Shown here piece by piece: positions 46,084 to 59,292 of a DNA stretch of 64,000 nt; position 1 is the stretch's first letter, and the number at the start of each line of letters is the position of its first letter. Source of the DNA: Acanthochlamys bracteata (Eukaryota; Streptophyta; Magnoliopsida; Pandanales; Velloziaceae). The stretch is from positions 5,086,501-5,150,500 of the forward strand of contig CM034135.1 of assembly GCA_019914995.1 (NCBI GenBank), given 5' to 3'. A program made the position numbers and the translations under genes. A model generated the notes under the pieces. The model ran no database searches. It worked only from the letters and a program-made list of their open reading frames with translations, and was not told the origin of the DNA.

Positions 46084-47792
46084 CTTGCTGCAATCGGAGG
46101 ACTTGAACTTGCGCTGCCATCTTTGAGCTTGCACGCAAAGCCGCAAGCTTTTCCCGATTTGCAAAAAAGCTACAACCAATGACAAATAAATCAACCAAAA
46201 GGACCAGGGACAAGATGACAATATTAGCCTTCCATTCCATCATATTAATCAAAAAAACCCGAATCCTATCCCGAGTGCATCATCGGACGCTTGCTCAATT
46301 AAACGAGAGAAAGTCGATGCTTTTGACAGACCGTGGTAGGTTTTGATTCAGCAGCTTACCAACAAATCAATAAATGCTAAGCCAACCTAAACAGCTGAAT
46401 TGAAAGTCCAAGTTATGGAACATTAAAACCACCAATTAAAGTGGTGAATAAAGCTCCGTTAGAATTGATCCGTGATTGATATTTAACGCTAATCACGATA
46501 GCAACATAATTAAACATTTAAAAATATTAAGTGGAAGTGAGAAAAAAGAAATAGTTTTGTGATAACCTAAGAAACTAAGCAATCCTCAAGAGGGTTCCAT
46601 TCATATTTATTGGCATAAAGAAACATAAGATGAAGTAAAAGTAGTACGAAGGCTTAATCTAATACCTGTAACGTTTAAAAGAGCCTTTAAGCAACAATGT
46701 CAGCCGTTACAGAAGTTTTCCTGCATCTGTTTCTAAAACAAGGGCGCAAGAAGAAATTGTCCGGTCTAACATGCCTCCAACTAGTTCGATAACCGGTCGA
46801 AAGCTTGAACAAAGTAATAAAGCTTATATTTCTTTTGCATTATTAAAAATCGAAGAAATTGCTTTCCCGTAGGATAAAATAAATTTACTTTGTTAATTAT
46901 AAAACATTTTTTAAGGCCACCGTCTTGATCTATTCCCCAAAGCGGTCCAGCAAGGAGGAATAGGCAACTCCACAAACACAGATACATATTCAAAAGAAAA
47001 TTGTTAATAAGTTGCTTGGTTTCATATGCTCACAAGCTACATGAGACCAACATCTCCAAATTAATAATAAAGATTAGCATGCTATCGATCGTGCAATTGC
47101 CCGAGGAAAGCATCCCTCTGAGAAAGTTTGCAAAACCCTTATTAGTACCAATTCAATGCAAGAAAAGGGACCTGAAGGTTTTCCAAATGTTAAAATTTAA
47201 TTATTATAAGAATTATCCTATAATGCTATTTTGGATGACTGATAGACCGCTATTGGTTAAGTGAACAACAACCTAACCAAGAGAACTTTAGAGGTTTTGA
47301 AGTGCTAGCATTTTCGAAAACACTTCCAATTAGAAAAGCCTTCGTCTACCTCATGACAATTATAACAAAAGAAAGATGACAATAGGAATAAAAATGTAAC
47401 AGCAACATGAACAAAGAAAATACATAGACAGGATAAGCATGCTGGAGCAGCAAGAAGCAAAACCTTCATCATGATCATTCTCCCATTAAGGATGAATCTT
47501 CGGCTGCCTACTTATCGACAAAAGGGCAGTAGCAAGCGAAGCACGCAAAAAGTAAATCCTTGTACAAAATTGTCTAATCGCTATCTGCAAATAGATATCT
47601 TTTTTAGGAGATTATCAAACAACTATAAACTATATTACTTACATACAAACAGACAAAGAGAGATTTACATATATACACATATAATACATATACCTGTAAA
47701 CATATGCTTTTTCTCTCCCACGTAGTGCCTAGGTCACTGTTGCTGTTGATTAGGAAGAAAGCAGTACAAAGCCACGATAGCTATAGCCTTAA
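46084..47792 (-). repeat. Array unit 10, family B
   Basis: 1,709 bases. Disturbed CAG/CTG sites to about 46330, then essentially identical to unit 7. Confidence 0.9.
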
Positions 47793-49506
47793 CTTGCTGC
47801 AATCGGAGGACTTGAACTTGCGCTGCCATCTTTGAGCTTCGCACGCAAGCCGCAAGCTTTTCCTGATTTGCAAAAGCTACAACCAATGACAAATAAATCA
47901 ACCAAAAAGACCAGGGACAAGATGACAATATTAGCCTTCCATTCCATCATATTAATCAAAGAAACCCAGAATCCTATCCTGAGTGCATCATCGGACGCTT
48001 GCTCAATTAAACGAGAGAAAGTCAGTACTTTGACAGACCGTGGTAGGTTTTGATTCAGCAGCTTACCAACAAATCAATAAATGCTAAGCCAACCTAAACA
48101 GGTGACTTGAAAGTCCAAGTTATGGAACATTAAAACCACCAATTAAAGTGGTGAATAAAGCTCCGTTAGAATTGATCCGTGATAGATATTTAACGCTAAT
48201 CACGATAGCAACATAATTAACATTCAAAAATATTAAGTGGAAGTGAGAGAAAAGAAATAGTTTTGTGATAACCTAAGAAACTAAGCAATCCTCAAGAGGG
48301 TTCCATTCATATTTATTGGCATAAAGAAACATAAGATGAAGTAAAAGTAGTACGAAGGCTTAATCTAATACCTGTAACGTTTAAAAGAGCCTTTAAGCAA
48401 CAATGTCAGCCGTTACAGAAGTTTTCCTGCATCTGTTTCTAAAACAAGGGCGCAAGAAGAAATTGTCCGGTCTAACATGCCTCCAACTAGTTCGATAACC
48501 GGTCGAAAGCTTGAACAAAGTAATAAAGCTTATATTTCTTTTGCATTATTAAAAATCGAAGAAATTGCTTTCCCGTAGGATAAAATAAATTTACTTTGTT
48601 AATTATAAAACATTTCTTAAGGCCACCGTCTTGATCTATTCCCCAAAGCGGTCCAGCAAGGAGGAATAGGCAACTCCACAAACACAGATACATATTCAAA
48701 AAAAAATTGTTGATAAGTTGCTTGGTTTCATATGCTCACAAGCTACATGAGACCAACATCTCAAAATTAATAATAAAGATTACCATGCTATCGATCGTGC
48801 AATTGCCCGAGAAAAGCATCCCTCTGAGAAAGTTTGCAAAACCCTTATTAGTACCAATTCAATGCAAGAAAAGGGACCTGAAGGTTTTCCAAATGTTAAA
48901 ATTTCATTATTATAAGAATTATCCTATAATGCTATTTTGGATGACTGATAGACCGCTATTGGTCAAGTGAACAGCAACCTAACCAAGAGAACTTTAGAGG
49001 TTTTGAAGTGCTAGCATTTTGGAAAACACTTCCAATTAGAAAAGCCTTCGTCTACCTCATGACAAATATAACAAAAAAGAAAGATGACAATAGGAATAAA
49101 AATGTAACAAAGAACATGAACAAAGAAAATACATAGACAGGATAAGCATCTTTGGAGCAAAGAAGAAAAACCTTCATCATGATCATTCTCCCATTAAGGA
49201 TGAATCTTGGCTGCCTACTTATCGACAAAAGGGCGAGTAAGCGAAGCACACAAAAAAGTAAATCCTTGTAGAAAATTCTCTAATCGCTATCTCGCAAATA
49301 GATATCTTTTTTTAGAGATTATCAAACAACTATAAACTATATTACTTACATACAAAAAAGACAAAGAGAGATTTACATATATACACATATAATACATATA
49401 CCCAGTAAACATATGCTTTTTCTCTCCCACGTAGTGCCCTAGGTCACTTTATTCTTTGTTGATTAGGAAGAAAGCGAAGACAAAACCACGATAGCTATAG
49501 CCTTAA
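47793..49506 (-). repeat. Array unit 11, family B
   Basis: 1,714 bases. Clean to about 49010. After that CTCGCAAATAG replaces CTGCAAATAG and CCCAGTAAAC replaces CCTGTAAAC. Confidence 0.9.
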
Positions 49507-51237
49507 CTTGCTGCAATCGGAGGACTTGAACTTGCGCTGCCATCTTTGAGCTTGCACACGCAAGCCGCAAGCTTTTCCTGATTTGCAAAAGCTACAACCA
49601 ATGACAAATAAATCAACCAAAAGGACCAGGGGACAAGATGACAATATTAGCCTTCCATTCCATCATGTTAATCAAAGAAACCCGAGAATCCTATCCCGAG
49701 TGCATCATCGGACGCTTGCTCAATTAAACGAGAGAAAGTCGATGACTTTGACAGATCGTGGTAGGTTTTGATTCAAAGACTTACTAACAAATCAATAAAT
49801 GCTAAGCCAACCTAAACAAAATGACTTGAAAGTCCAAGTTATTGAAGATTAAAACCACCAATTAAAGTGGTGAATAAAGCTCCATTAGAATTGATCCGTG
49901 ATTGATATTTAACGCTAATTACGATAGCAACATAATTAACATTTAAAAATATTAAGTGGAAGTGAGAAAAAAGAAATAGTTTTGTGATAACCTAAGAAAC
50001 TAAGCAATCCTCAAGAGGGTTCCATTCATATTTATTGGCATAAAGATACATAAGATGAAGTAAAAGTAGTACGAAGGCTTAATCTAATACCTGTAACGTT
50101 TAAAAGAGCCTTTAAGCAACAATGTCAGCCGTTACAGAAGCTTTCCTACATCTGTTTCTAAAACAAGGGCGCAAGAAGAAATTGTCCGGTCTAACATGCC
50201 TCCAACCAGTTTGATAACCAGTCGAAAGCTTGAACAAAGTAATAAAGCTTATATTTCTTTTGCATTATTAAAAATCGAAGAAATTGCTTTCCCGTAGGAT
50301 AAAATAAACTTACTTTGTTAATTATAAGATATTTCATGAGGCCACCGTCTTGATCTATTCACCAAAGCGGCCCATCAAGGAGGAATAGGCAGCTCCACAA
50401 ACACAGATACATATTCAAAAGAAAATTGTTAATAAGTTGCTTGGTTTCATATGCTCACAAGCTACATGAGACCAACATCTCAAAATTAATAATAAAGATT
50501 ACCATCCTATCGATCGTGCAATTGCCCAAGGAAAGCATCCCTCTCGAGAAAAATTTGCAAAACCCTTATTAGTACCAATTCAATGCAAGAAAAGGGACCT
50601 GAAGGTTTTCCAAATGTTAAAATTTAATTATTATAAGAATTATCCTATAATGCTATTTTGGATGATGATAGAGAGACCGCTATTGGTTAAGTGAACAACA
50701 ACCTAACCAAGAGAACTTTAGAGGTTTTGAAGTGCTAGCATTTTCAAAACACTTCCAATTAGAAAAGCCTTCGTCTACCTCATGACAAATATAACAAAAG
50801 AAAGATGACAATAGGAATAAAAATGTAACAAAGAACATGAACAAAGAAAATACATAGACAGGATAAAGCATGCTTTGGAGCAAAGAAAAAAAAAAACCTT
50901 CATCATGATCATTCTCCCATTAAGGATGAATCTTGGCTGCCTGCCTACTTATCGACAAAAGGGCATTAGTGCGAAAGCACACAAAAAAAGTAAATCCTTG
51001 TAGAAAATTCTCTAATCGCTATCTGCAAATAGATATCTTTTTTAGGAGATTATCAAACAACTATAAACTATATTACTTACATACAAAATGTACACAAAGA
51101 GAGATTTATATATATACACATATAATACATATACCAGTAAACATATGCTTTTTCTCTCCCCCGTGAGTGCCCTAGGTCACACCATTCTGTTGATTAGGAA
51201 GAAAGCGAAGACAAAACCACGATAGCTATAGCCTTAA
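49507..51237 (-). repeat. Array unit 12, family B
   Basis: 1,731 bases, the longest unit. Disturbed at 49540-49810 and 50640-51210 (TCCCGAGTGC for TCCTGAGTGC, CTTTGGAGCAAAG for CTGGAGCAGC). Confidence 0.9.
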
Positions 51238-52950
51238 CTTGCTGCAATCGGAGGACTTGAACTTGCGCTGCCATCTTTGAGCTTGACACACAAGCGCAAG
51301 CTTTTTCTGATTTGCAAAAAGCTACAACCAATGACAAATAAATCAACCAAAAGGACCAGGGACAAGATGACAAAATTAGCCTTCCATTCCATCATGTTAA
51401 TCAAAGAAACCCAGAATCCTATCCTGAGTGCAACATTGGATGCTTGCTCAATTAAACGAGAGAAAGTCAGTACTTTGACAGACTGTGGTAGGTTTTGATT
51501 CAACAGCTTACCAAAAAATCAATAAATGCTAAGCCAACCTAAACAGCTGACTTGGAAGTCCAAGTTATTGAAGATTAAAACCACCAATTAAAGTGGTGAA
51601 TACAGCTCCATTAGAATTGATCCGTGATAGATATTTAACGCTAATTACGATAGCAATAGAATTAACATTTAAAAATAATAAGTGGAAGTGAGAAAAAAAG
51701 AAATAGTTTTGTGATAACCTAAGAAATAAGCAATCCTCAAAAGGGTTCCATTCAATTTTGTTGGCATAAGGATACATAAGATGAAGTAAAAAAAGTAGTA
51801 CGAAGGCTTAATCTAATACCTTGAATGTTTAAAAGAGCCTTTAAGCAACAATGTCACCCGTTACGAAGTTTTCCTACATCTGTTTTCTAAAACAAGGGCG
51901 CAAGAAAAAATTGTCCTGTCTAACATGCCTCCAACTAGTTTTGATAACCGGTGGAAAGCTTGAACAAAGTAATAAAGCTTATATTTCTTTTGCATTATTA
52001 AAAATCAAGAAATTGCTTTCCCGTAGGATAAAATAAATTTACTTTGTTAATTATAAAAACATTTTTTGAGGCCACCGTCTTGATCTATTCCCAAAACGGT
52101 CCAGCAAGGAGGAATAGGCAACTCCACAAACACAGATACATATTCAAAAAAAAATTGTTAATAAGTTGCTTGGTTTCATATGCTCACAAGCTACATGAGA
52201 CCAACATCTCAAAATTAATAATAAAGATTACCATGCTATCGATCGTGCAATTGCCCGAGGAAAGCATCCCTCTGAGAAAGTTTGCAAAACCCTTATTAGT
52301 ACCAATTCAATGCAAGAAAAGGGACCTGAAGGTTTTCCAAATGTTAAAATTTAATTATTATAAGAATTATCCTATAATGGTATTTTGGATGACTGATAGA
52401 CCGCTATTGGTCAAGTGAACAGCAACCTAACCAAGAGAACTTTAGAGGTTTTGAAGTGCTAGCATTTTCGAAAACACTTCCAATTAGAAAAGCCTTCGTC
52501 TACCTCATGACAAATATAACAAAAGAAAGATGACAATAGGAATAAAAATGTAACAGCAACATGAACAAAGAAAATACATAGACAGGATAAGCATGCTTTG
52601 AGCAAAGAAAAGCAAAACCTTCATCATGATCATTCTCCCATTAAAGATGAATCTTGGCTGCCTACTTATCGACAAAAAGGGCATTAGCAAAAAGCACAAA
52701 AAAAAAATCCTTGTACAAAATTCTCTAATCGCTATCTGCAAATAGATATCTTTTTTAGGAGATTATCAAACAACTATAAACTATATTACTTACATACAAA
52801 AAAACAAAGAGAGATTTACATATATACACATATAATACATATACCCTGTAAACATATGCTTTTTCTCTCCCACGTACTCTCACCTAGGTCACCATTTCTT
52901 TGTTGATTAGGAAGAAAGCGAAGACAAAACCACGATAGCTACAGCCTTAA
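51238..52950 (-). repeat. Array unit 13, family B
   Basis: 1,713 bases. More diverged around 51500-52050 with single-base indels. Disturbed CAG/CTG sites from 52580. Confidence 0.9.
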
Positions 52951-54654
52951 CTTGCTTGCAATCGGAGGACTTGAACTTGCGCTGCCATCTTTGAGCTTGG
53001 CACGCAAGCCGCAAAGCTTTTCCTGATTTGCAAAAGCTACAACCAATGACAAATAAATCAACCAAAAGGACCAGGGACAAGATGACAATATTAGCTTTAC
53101 AGTCCACCATGTTAATCAAAGAAAACCAGAATCCTATCCAGAGTGCATCATCGGATGTTTGCTCAATCAAACGAAAGAAGTCGATAGTTTGACGAATTGC
53201 TATAGGTTTTGAATTACTAGCTTACCAACAAATCAATAAATGCTAAGCCAACCTAAACAACTTAGCAACCCCATGAATTGAAAAGTCCAAGTTATTGGAC
53301 AATAAAACCACCAATTAAAGTGGTGAATACAGCTCCATTAGAATTGATCCGTGATAGATGTTTAATTATAATTACGATAGCAACAGAATTAAGAATTAAA
53401 AGTATTCAGTGGAAGTGAGAAAAAAATAAATAGTCTTGTGATAACCTACGGTTCCATTCATATTTATTGGCATAAAGACACATAAGATAAAGTAAAAGAA
53501 GGACGAAGGCTTAATCTAATATCTTGAATGTTTAAAAGTAACTTTCAGCAACAATGTCAGCCGTTACAGAAGCTTTCCTACATTAGTTTCTAAAACAAGG
53601 GTGAAAGAACAAAATGTCTGGTCTAACTTGACTCCAACGACTTTGGTAACCGGTCGAAAGCTTGAACAAGGTAATTAAACTTATATTTCTTTTGCATTAT
53701 TAAAAATCAAGAAATTGCTTTCCCGTAGGATAAAATAAATTTACTTTATTAATTATAAAATATTTCTTGAGGCCATCGTCTTGATCTATTCCCAAAGCGG
53801 TCCATCAAGGAGGAATAATAGGCAACTCCACAAACACAGATATAATATTCAAAAAAAATTGTTAATAGGTTGCTTGGTTTCACATTCTCACAAGCTACAT
53901 GAGATCAACATCTCAAAATAAATAATAAAGATTACCATGCTATCGATCCTTCTCAATTGCCCAAGGAAAGCATCCCTCTATGAAAGTTTTGCAAAACCCT
54001 TATTAGTACCAATTCAATGCAAGAAAAGGGACCTGAAGGTTTTCCAAATGTTAAAATTTAATTATTATAAGAATTATCCTATAATGGTATTTTGGATGAC
54101 TGATAGACCGCTATTGGTTAAGTGAACAAAACAACCTAACCAAGAGAACTTTAGAGGTTTTGAAGTGCTAGCATTTTCAAAAACACTTCCAATTAGAAAA
54201 GCCTTTGTCTACCTCATGACAAATATAACAAAAAAAGATGACAATAGGAAAAAAATGTAAACAGAACATGAACAAAGAAAATACATAGGATAATAAGCAT
54301 GCTTGAGCAACAAGAAGCAAAACCTTCATCATGATCATTCTCCCATTAAAGATGAATCTTGGCTGCCTTTTTTATCAACAAAAAAGCGTAATAGCAAGCG
54401 AAGCACGCAAAAAGTAAATCCTTGTACAAAATTCTCTAATCGCTATCTGCAAATAGATATCTTTTTCAGGAGATTATCAAACAACTATAAACTATATTAC
54501 TTACATACAAACAGACAAAGAGAGATTTACATATATACACATATAATACATATACCTGTAAACATATGCTTTTTCTCTCCCACGTAGTGCCTAGGTCACT
54601 GTTGCTGTTGATTAGGAAGAAAGCAGTACAAAGCCACGATAGCTATAGCCTTAA
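52951..54654 (-). repeat. Array unit 14, B/C hybrid
   Basis: 1,704 bases. It keeps CAGTCCACCATG (an intact GT donor for block 1 on the minus strand) and has family C words such as GATGTTTAATTATAATTACG near 53360, so it looks like a recombinant. Confidence 0.9.
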
Positions 54655-56383
54655 CTTGCTGCAATCGGAGGACTTGAACTTGCGCTGCCATCTTTGAGCT
54701 TGGCACGCAAGCCGGAAGCTTTTCCCGATTTGCAAAAGCTACAACCAATGACAAATAAATCAACCAAAAAGACCAGGGACAAGATGACAATATTAGCCTT
54801 CCATTCCATCATATTAATCAAAGAAACCCAGAATCCTATCCTGAGTGCATCATCGGACGCTTGCTCAATTAAACGAGAGAAAGTCGATTACTTTGAAAGA
54901 TTGACTGTGGTAGGTTTTGATTCAACAAATCATTACCAACAAATCAATAAATGCTAAGCCAAAACTAAAACAACTTCAACATGACTTGAAAGTCCAAATT
55001 GTTAAACATTAAAACCACCAATTAAAGTGGTCAATATAGCTCCATTAGAATTGATCTATGACAGATATTTAATGCTAATTATGATCGCAACATAATTAAC
55101 AGTTAAAAATGTGCATTGCAAGTGAGGAAGAAACATATAGTTATGTGATAGCCTAAGAAACTAAGCAACACAAAAGGGTTCTACTCATATTTATTGGCAT
55201 AAAAAAACATAAGATAAAGTAAAAGCAGTACAAAGGCTTAATCTAAAATTTTAAATGTTTAAAAGAGCCTTTTTAAGCAACAATGTCACCGTTCTGAAGT
55301 TTTCCTGCATCTGTTTCTAAAACAAACAAGCGCAAGAAGAAATTGTCCGGTCTAACATGCCTCCAACTAGTTCGATAACCGGTCGAAAGCTTGAACAAAG
55401 TAATAAAGCTTATATTTCTTTTGCATTATTAAAAATCGAAGAAATTGCTTTCCCGTAGGATAAAATAAATTTACTTTGTTAATTATAAAATATTTTTTAG
55501 GCCACCGTCTTGATCTATTCCCAAATTCACATCAAGGAGGAATAGGCAACTCCACAAACATTTACATATTCAAAAGAAAATCGTTAATAAGTTGCTTGGT
55601 TTCACATTCTCACAAGCTACATGAGACCAACATCCCAAAATTAATAATAGAAATTACCATGATGTCGATCCTTCTCCTGTCTAAGGAATACATCCCTCTA
55701 AGATAGTCTGCATAACCAGTATTAGTACCAATTCAATGCTAGAAAAGAGGTCTGAAGGTTTTCTAAATTTTAAAAATTAATTCTTACAAGAATTATCCTA
55801 TAAGGGTATTTTTGAATGACTGAGACATCGCTCTTCGTCAAGTGAAACAATAAGGTAACCAAGAGAACTTTAGAGGTTTTGAGGTGCTAGCATTTTCGAA
55901 AGCACTTCCAATTAGAAAAGCCTTCGTCTACCTCATGACAAATATAACAAAAGAAAGATGACAATAGGAATAAAATGTAACAAAGAACATGAACAAAGAA
56001 AATACATAGATGGGATAAGAGTGGATAAGCATGCTTTGGAAGCAACAAGAAGCAAAACCTTCATCATGATCATTCTCCCATTAAAGATGAATCTTGGCTG
56101 CCTACTTATCACAAAAGGGCAAGAGTGCAAAGCAAGCAAAAAGTAAATCCTCATAGAAGATTCTCCAAGCACTATCTGCATATAGATATCCTTTCTAGCA
56201 GATTATCAATAAACTATAAATTTTATTACATACACACAAAAATACAAAGACAGTCTTATATACATACACATATAATACATATACACCAAAACATATGCTT
56301 TTTCTCCCCACGTACTCCTAGGTCACCATTGCTTGTTGATTAGGAAGAAAGCGAGTACAAAACCACGATAGCTACAGCCTTAA
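54655..56383 (-). repeat. Array unit 15, B/C hybrid
   Basis: 1,729 bases. Left part nearly identical to interior units. Past 55000 it is diverged, with scattered disturbed CAG/CTG sites. The hairpin near 55880 regains the AGCACTTC arm. Confidence 0.9.
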
Positions 56384-58055
56384 CTTGTTGCAAACGAAGA
56401 ACTTGAACTTGCACTGCCATCTTTGAGGTTGACACACAAGCCGAAAGATTTTTATGAGTTTACGAAGCTACAACCAACGACAAAAAAATCAACTAAAGGG
56501 ACCAGACACAAGATAACAATATTAGCCTTATAGTCCACCATGTTAATCAAAGAAAACCAGAAACCTATCCAGAGTGCATCATCAGACGCTTGCTCAATCA
56601 AACAAGAGAAGTCGATAGTTTGACAGATTGACAGTGGTAGGTTTTGATTCAACAACAAATAAACTAACAAATCAATAAATGCTAAGCCAACCTAAACAAC
56701 ACACCTTGAAAAAGTCCAAGTTAATGGACAATAAAACCACCAATTGAAGTGGTGAATACAGCTCCATAGAATTGATCCGTAATAGATGTTTAATTATAAT
56801 TACGATAGCAACGGAATTAACAATTAAAAGTATTCAGTGGAATTGAGGAAAAAACAAATAGTCTTGCGATAACCTACGGTTCAATTCGTATTTGTTGGCA
56901 TAAAGACACATAAGATAAAGTAAAAGAAATACGAAGGCTTAATCTAATACCTGTAACGTTTAAAAGAGCCTTTAAGTAACAATGTCAGCCGTTACAGAAG
57001 CTTTCCTACATTAGTTTCTAAAACAAGGGTGAAAGAACAAAATGTCTGGTCTGACTTGACTCCAACGAGTTTGGTAATCGGTCGAAAGCTTGAACAAGGC
57101 AATTAAACTTATATTTCTTTTGCATTATTCAAAATCGAAGAAATTATTTTACCGCAAGATAAAAAGAACATACTTTATTAATTATAAAATATTTCTTGAG
57201 GCCACCGTTATGATCCATTCATCAAAATAGTTCTACAAGGAGAAATATGCAGCTTCAGAAAACACATACAAAAATAAGCAAAAGGAAATTGCTAATAAGT
57301 TGCTTTCGTATGCTACAAGCTACATGAGACCAACATCTGAAAATTAATAATGAAGATTACCATCTTGTCGATCCTGCAGTTGTCTAAGAAATGCATCCTC
57401 TGAGAAAGTTTGCAAAACCAATATTAGTACAAATTCAATGCAAGAAAAGGGGCTTTCCAAATGTTAAAAATTAATTCTTACAAGAATTATCCTATAAAGG
57501 TATTTTTGGATGACTGAGAGGTCGCTCTTCGTTAAGTAAAATAGCAAGGTAACCAGAGAACTTTATAGGTTTTGAAGTGCTAGCATTTTCAAAAGCGCTT
57601 CCAACAGGTAAAGGCTTTGCCTACCTCATAACAAAAGTAACAAAAGAAAGATGACAATATGAATAAAATGTAATGGCAATATGAACAAAGAAAATCATAA
57701 ACAGCATAAAGATGTTGGAGCAACAAAAAGCAAAACCTTCACCATGCTCATTCTCCCATTAAAGATGAATCTTCGGCTGCCTTCTTCTCAACACAATGGT
57801 AGTAGTAAGCAAAGCAAGTAAAAAGTAAATCCTTGTAGAAGATTTTGCAACCACTATCTGCAAATAGAAATCCTTTCTAGCAGATTATCAAAAAACTATA
57901 AATTATGTTACATACATACAAAAGACAGGACAAAGAGAAACACATACATATATATATCTATAATACATATACCCTGTAAACATATGCTTTTTCTCTATGC
58001 TTTTTCTCTTTGTGAGGGAGAAAGTAGTCTCAAGCGACGGTATCTACAGCCTTAC
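56384..58055 (-). repeat. Array unit 16, family C
   Basis: 1,672 bases, clearly diverged (anchor CTTGTTGCAAACGAAGA). It retains the block 1 donor (CCACCATG) but lacks the block 2 donor. Confidence 0.88.
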
Positions 58056-59292
58056 ATTGCCGAAATCTATCAGGTTGACACATAAACCGTAAGCTTTTTC
58101 TAATTTACCAAGCTACAACCAATAACAAATAAATCAATCAAATGTACCAGGGACAAGATGACAATATTAGCCTTACAGTCCACCATGTTAACCAAAGAAA
58201 GTCAGAATCCTATCCCGAGTGCATCCTCGAACGCTAGATCAATCAAACGAGAGATGCCAGTACTTTCACAGATTGCTGCAGGTTTTCATTCACTAGCTTT
58301 ATCAACAAATCAATAAAATACAGGAACAAACATGAAAGGCTAAGCCAACTTAGCAACCCAACTCAACAGCCAACTTGAAAGTTCAAATTATTAAACATTA
58401 AATCCACCAATTAAAGTGGTGAATACAGCTCCATTAGAATTGATCTGTGACAGATATTTAATGCTAGTTATGATAGCAAAAAAATTAACAATTAAAAATA
58501 TACAGTGGAAGTGAGAAAAAATATATAGTTATGTGATAACTTAAGAAACTAAGCAATGCACAAGAGGGTTCCATTCATATTTATTGGCATAAAAATACAT
58601 AAGATGAAGTAAAAACAGTACGAAGGCTTAATAAAATACCTGAAATATTGATAAGCAAATTTTAGCAATAATGTCAGCCGTTACAGAAGCTTTTCTTCAT
58701 TAGTCTCTAAAACAAGGGTGCAAGAACAAAATGTCTGGTCTGACTTGCCTCTAACCAGTCTGATAACCGGTCGAAAGCTTGAACAAGATAATTGAGCTTA
58801 TATTTGTTTTGCACTAATTACATATCAAAGAAATTGCTTTATCTCGAGATAATAGGAACTTATTTTACTAATTATAAAATATTTTTAGAAGCCACCGTTT
58901 TAATCCTTTCTCCAAAGCCTTTTCTGATTTATAAAGCTACAACCCATGACAAATAAATCAAACAAAGTTACCAGAGACAAGATGATAATATTAGCCTTAT
59001 AGTCTACCATGCTAACCAAAGAAAGTCAGAATCCTATCCTGAGTGCATCCTCGGATGCTAGCTCAATCAAACGAGAGAAGTCAGTACTTTTATAAATTGC
59101 TGCAGGTTTTGATTCACCAACTTACCAACAAATCAATAAAATCCAAAAACAAACTTGATTCCCCCAAGGCTAAGCCAACTTAACAGCCAACTTGAAAGTC
59201 CAAATTATTAAACATTAAAACCACCAATTAAAGTGATGAATACATATCCATTACAGTTGATCTGTGGCAAATATTTAATGTTAGTTATGATA
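58056..59292 (-). repeat. Array unit 17, terminal, with a third deletion
   Basis: Diverged copy. Near 58917 TCTCCAAAGCC joins TTTTCTGATTTATAAAGC, removing about 0.8 kb at a junction different from that of units 1 and 4. After that about 370 bases of unit continue. Similarity ends at TTAGTTATGAT near 59292. Confidence 0.85.

Larger units (their letters stand above)
31734..59292 (-). repeat. Tandem array of about 17 units of 1.7 kb
   Basis: Head-to-tail array, 27.6 kb. Units were delimited by the anchor CTTGCTGCAATCGRAGGACT, found at 32361, 33316, 34982, 36655, (37598, partly deleted), 39226, 40939, 42648, 44369, 46084, 47793, 49507, 51238, 52951, 54655, 56384 and 58056. Full units are 1.63-1.73 kb. 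Three families are visible: A at the left (anchor TCGAAGG), B in the middle (TCGGAGG), C at the right end. Interior B units are nearly identical and edge units diverge, the expected pattern for arrays homogenised by unequal exchange. Open frames of 60-110 codons recur on both strands but none is conserved across families. Exon-like blocks sit on the minus strand, so that strand is given. It is not a short centromeric satellite; the unit looks gene-derived. Confidence 0.95.

Noticed and set aside
40146-52418. Recurrent 87-codon plus-strand frames (starting LISCLVSYAHKLHE) once per unit
   Set aside because: They repeat only because the DNA repeats. They are open in family B but broken in families A and C, start at a TTG, overlap the minus-strand exon-like direction and show no family signature.
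31734-59292. CRISPR-like or centromeric satellite array
   Set aside because: Units of 1.7 kb are far longer than either, there are no spacers, and the unit has gene-like splice features.
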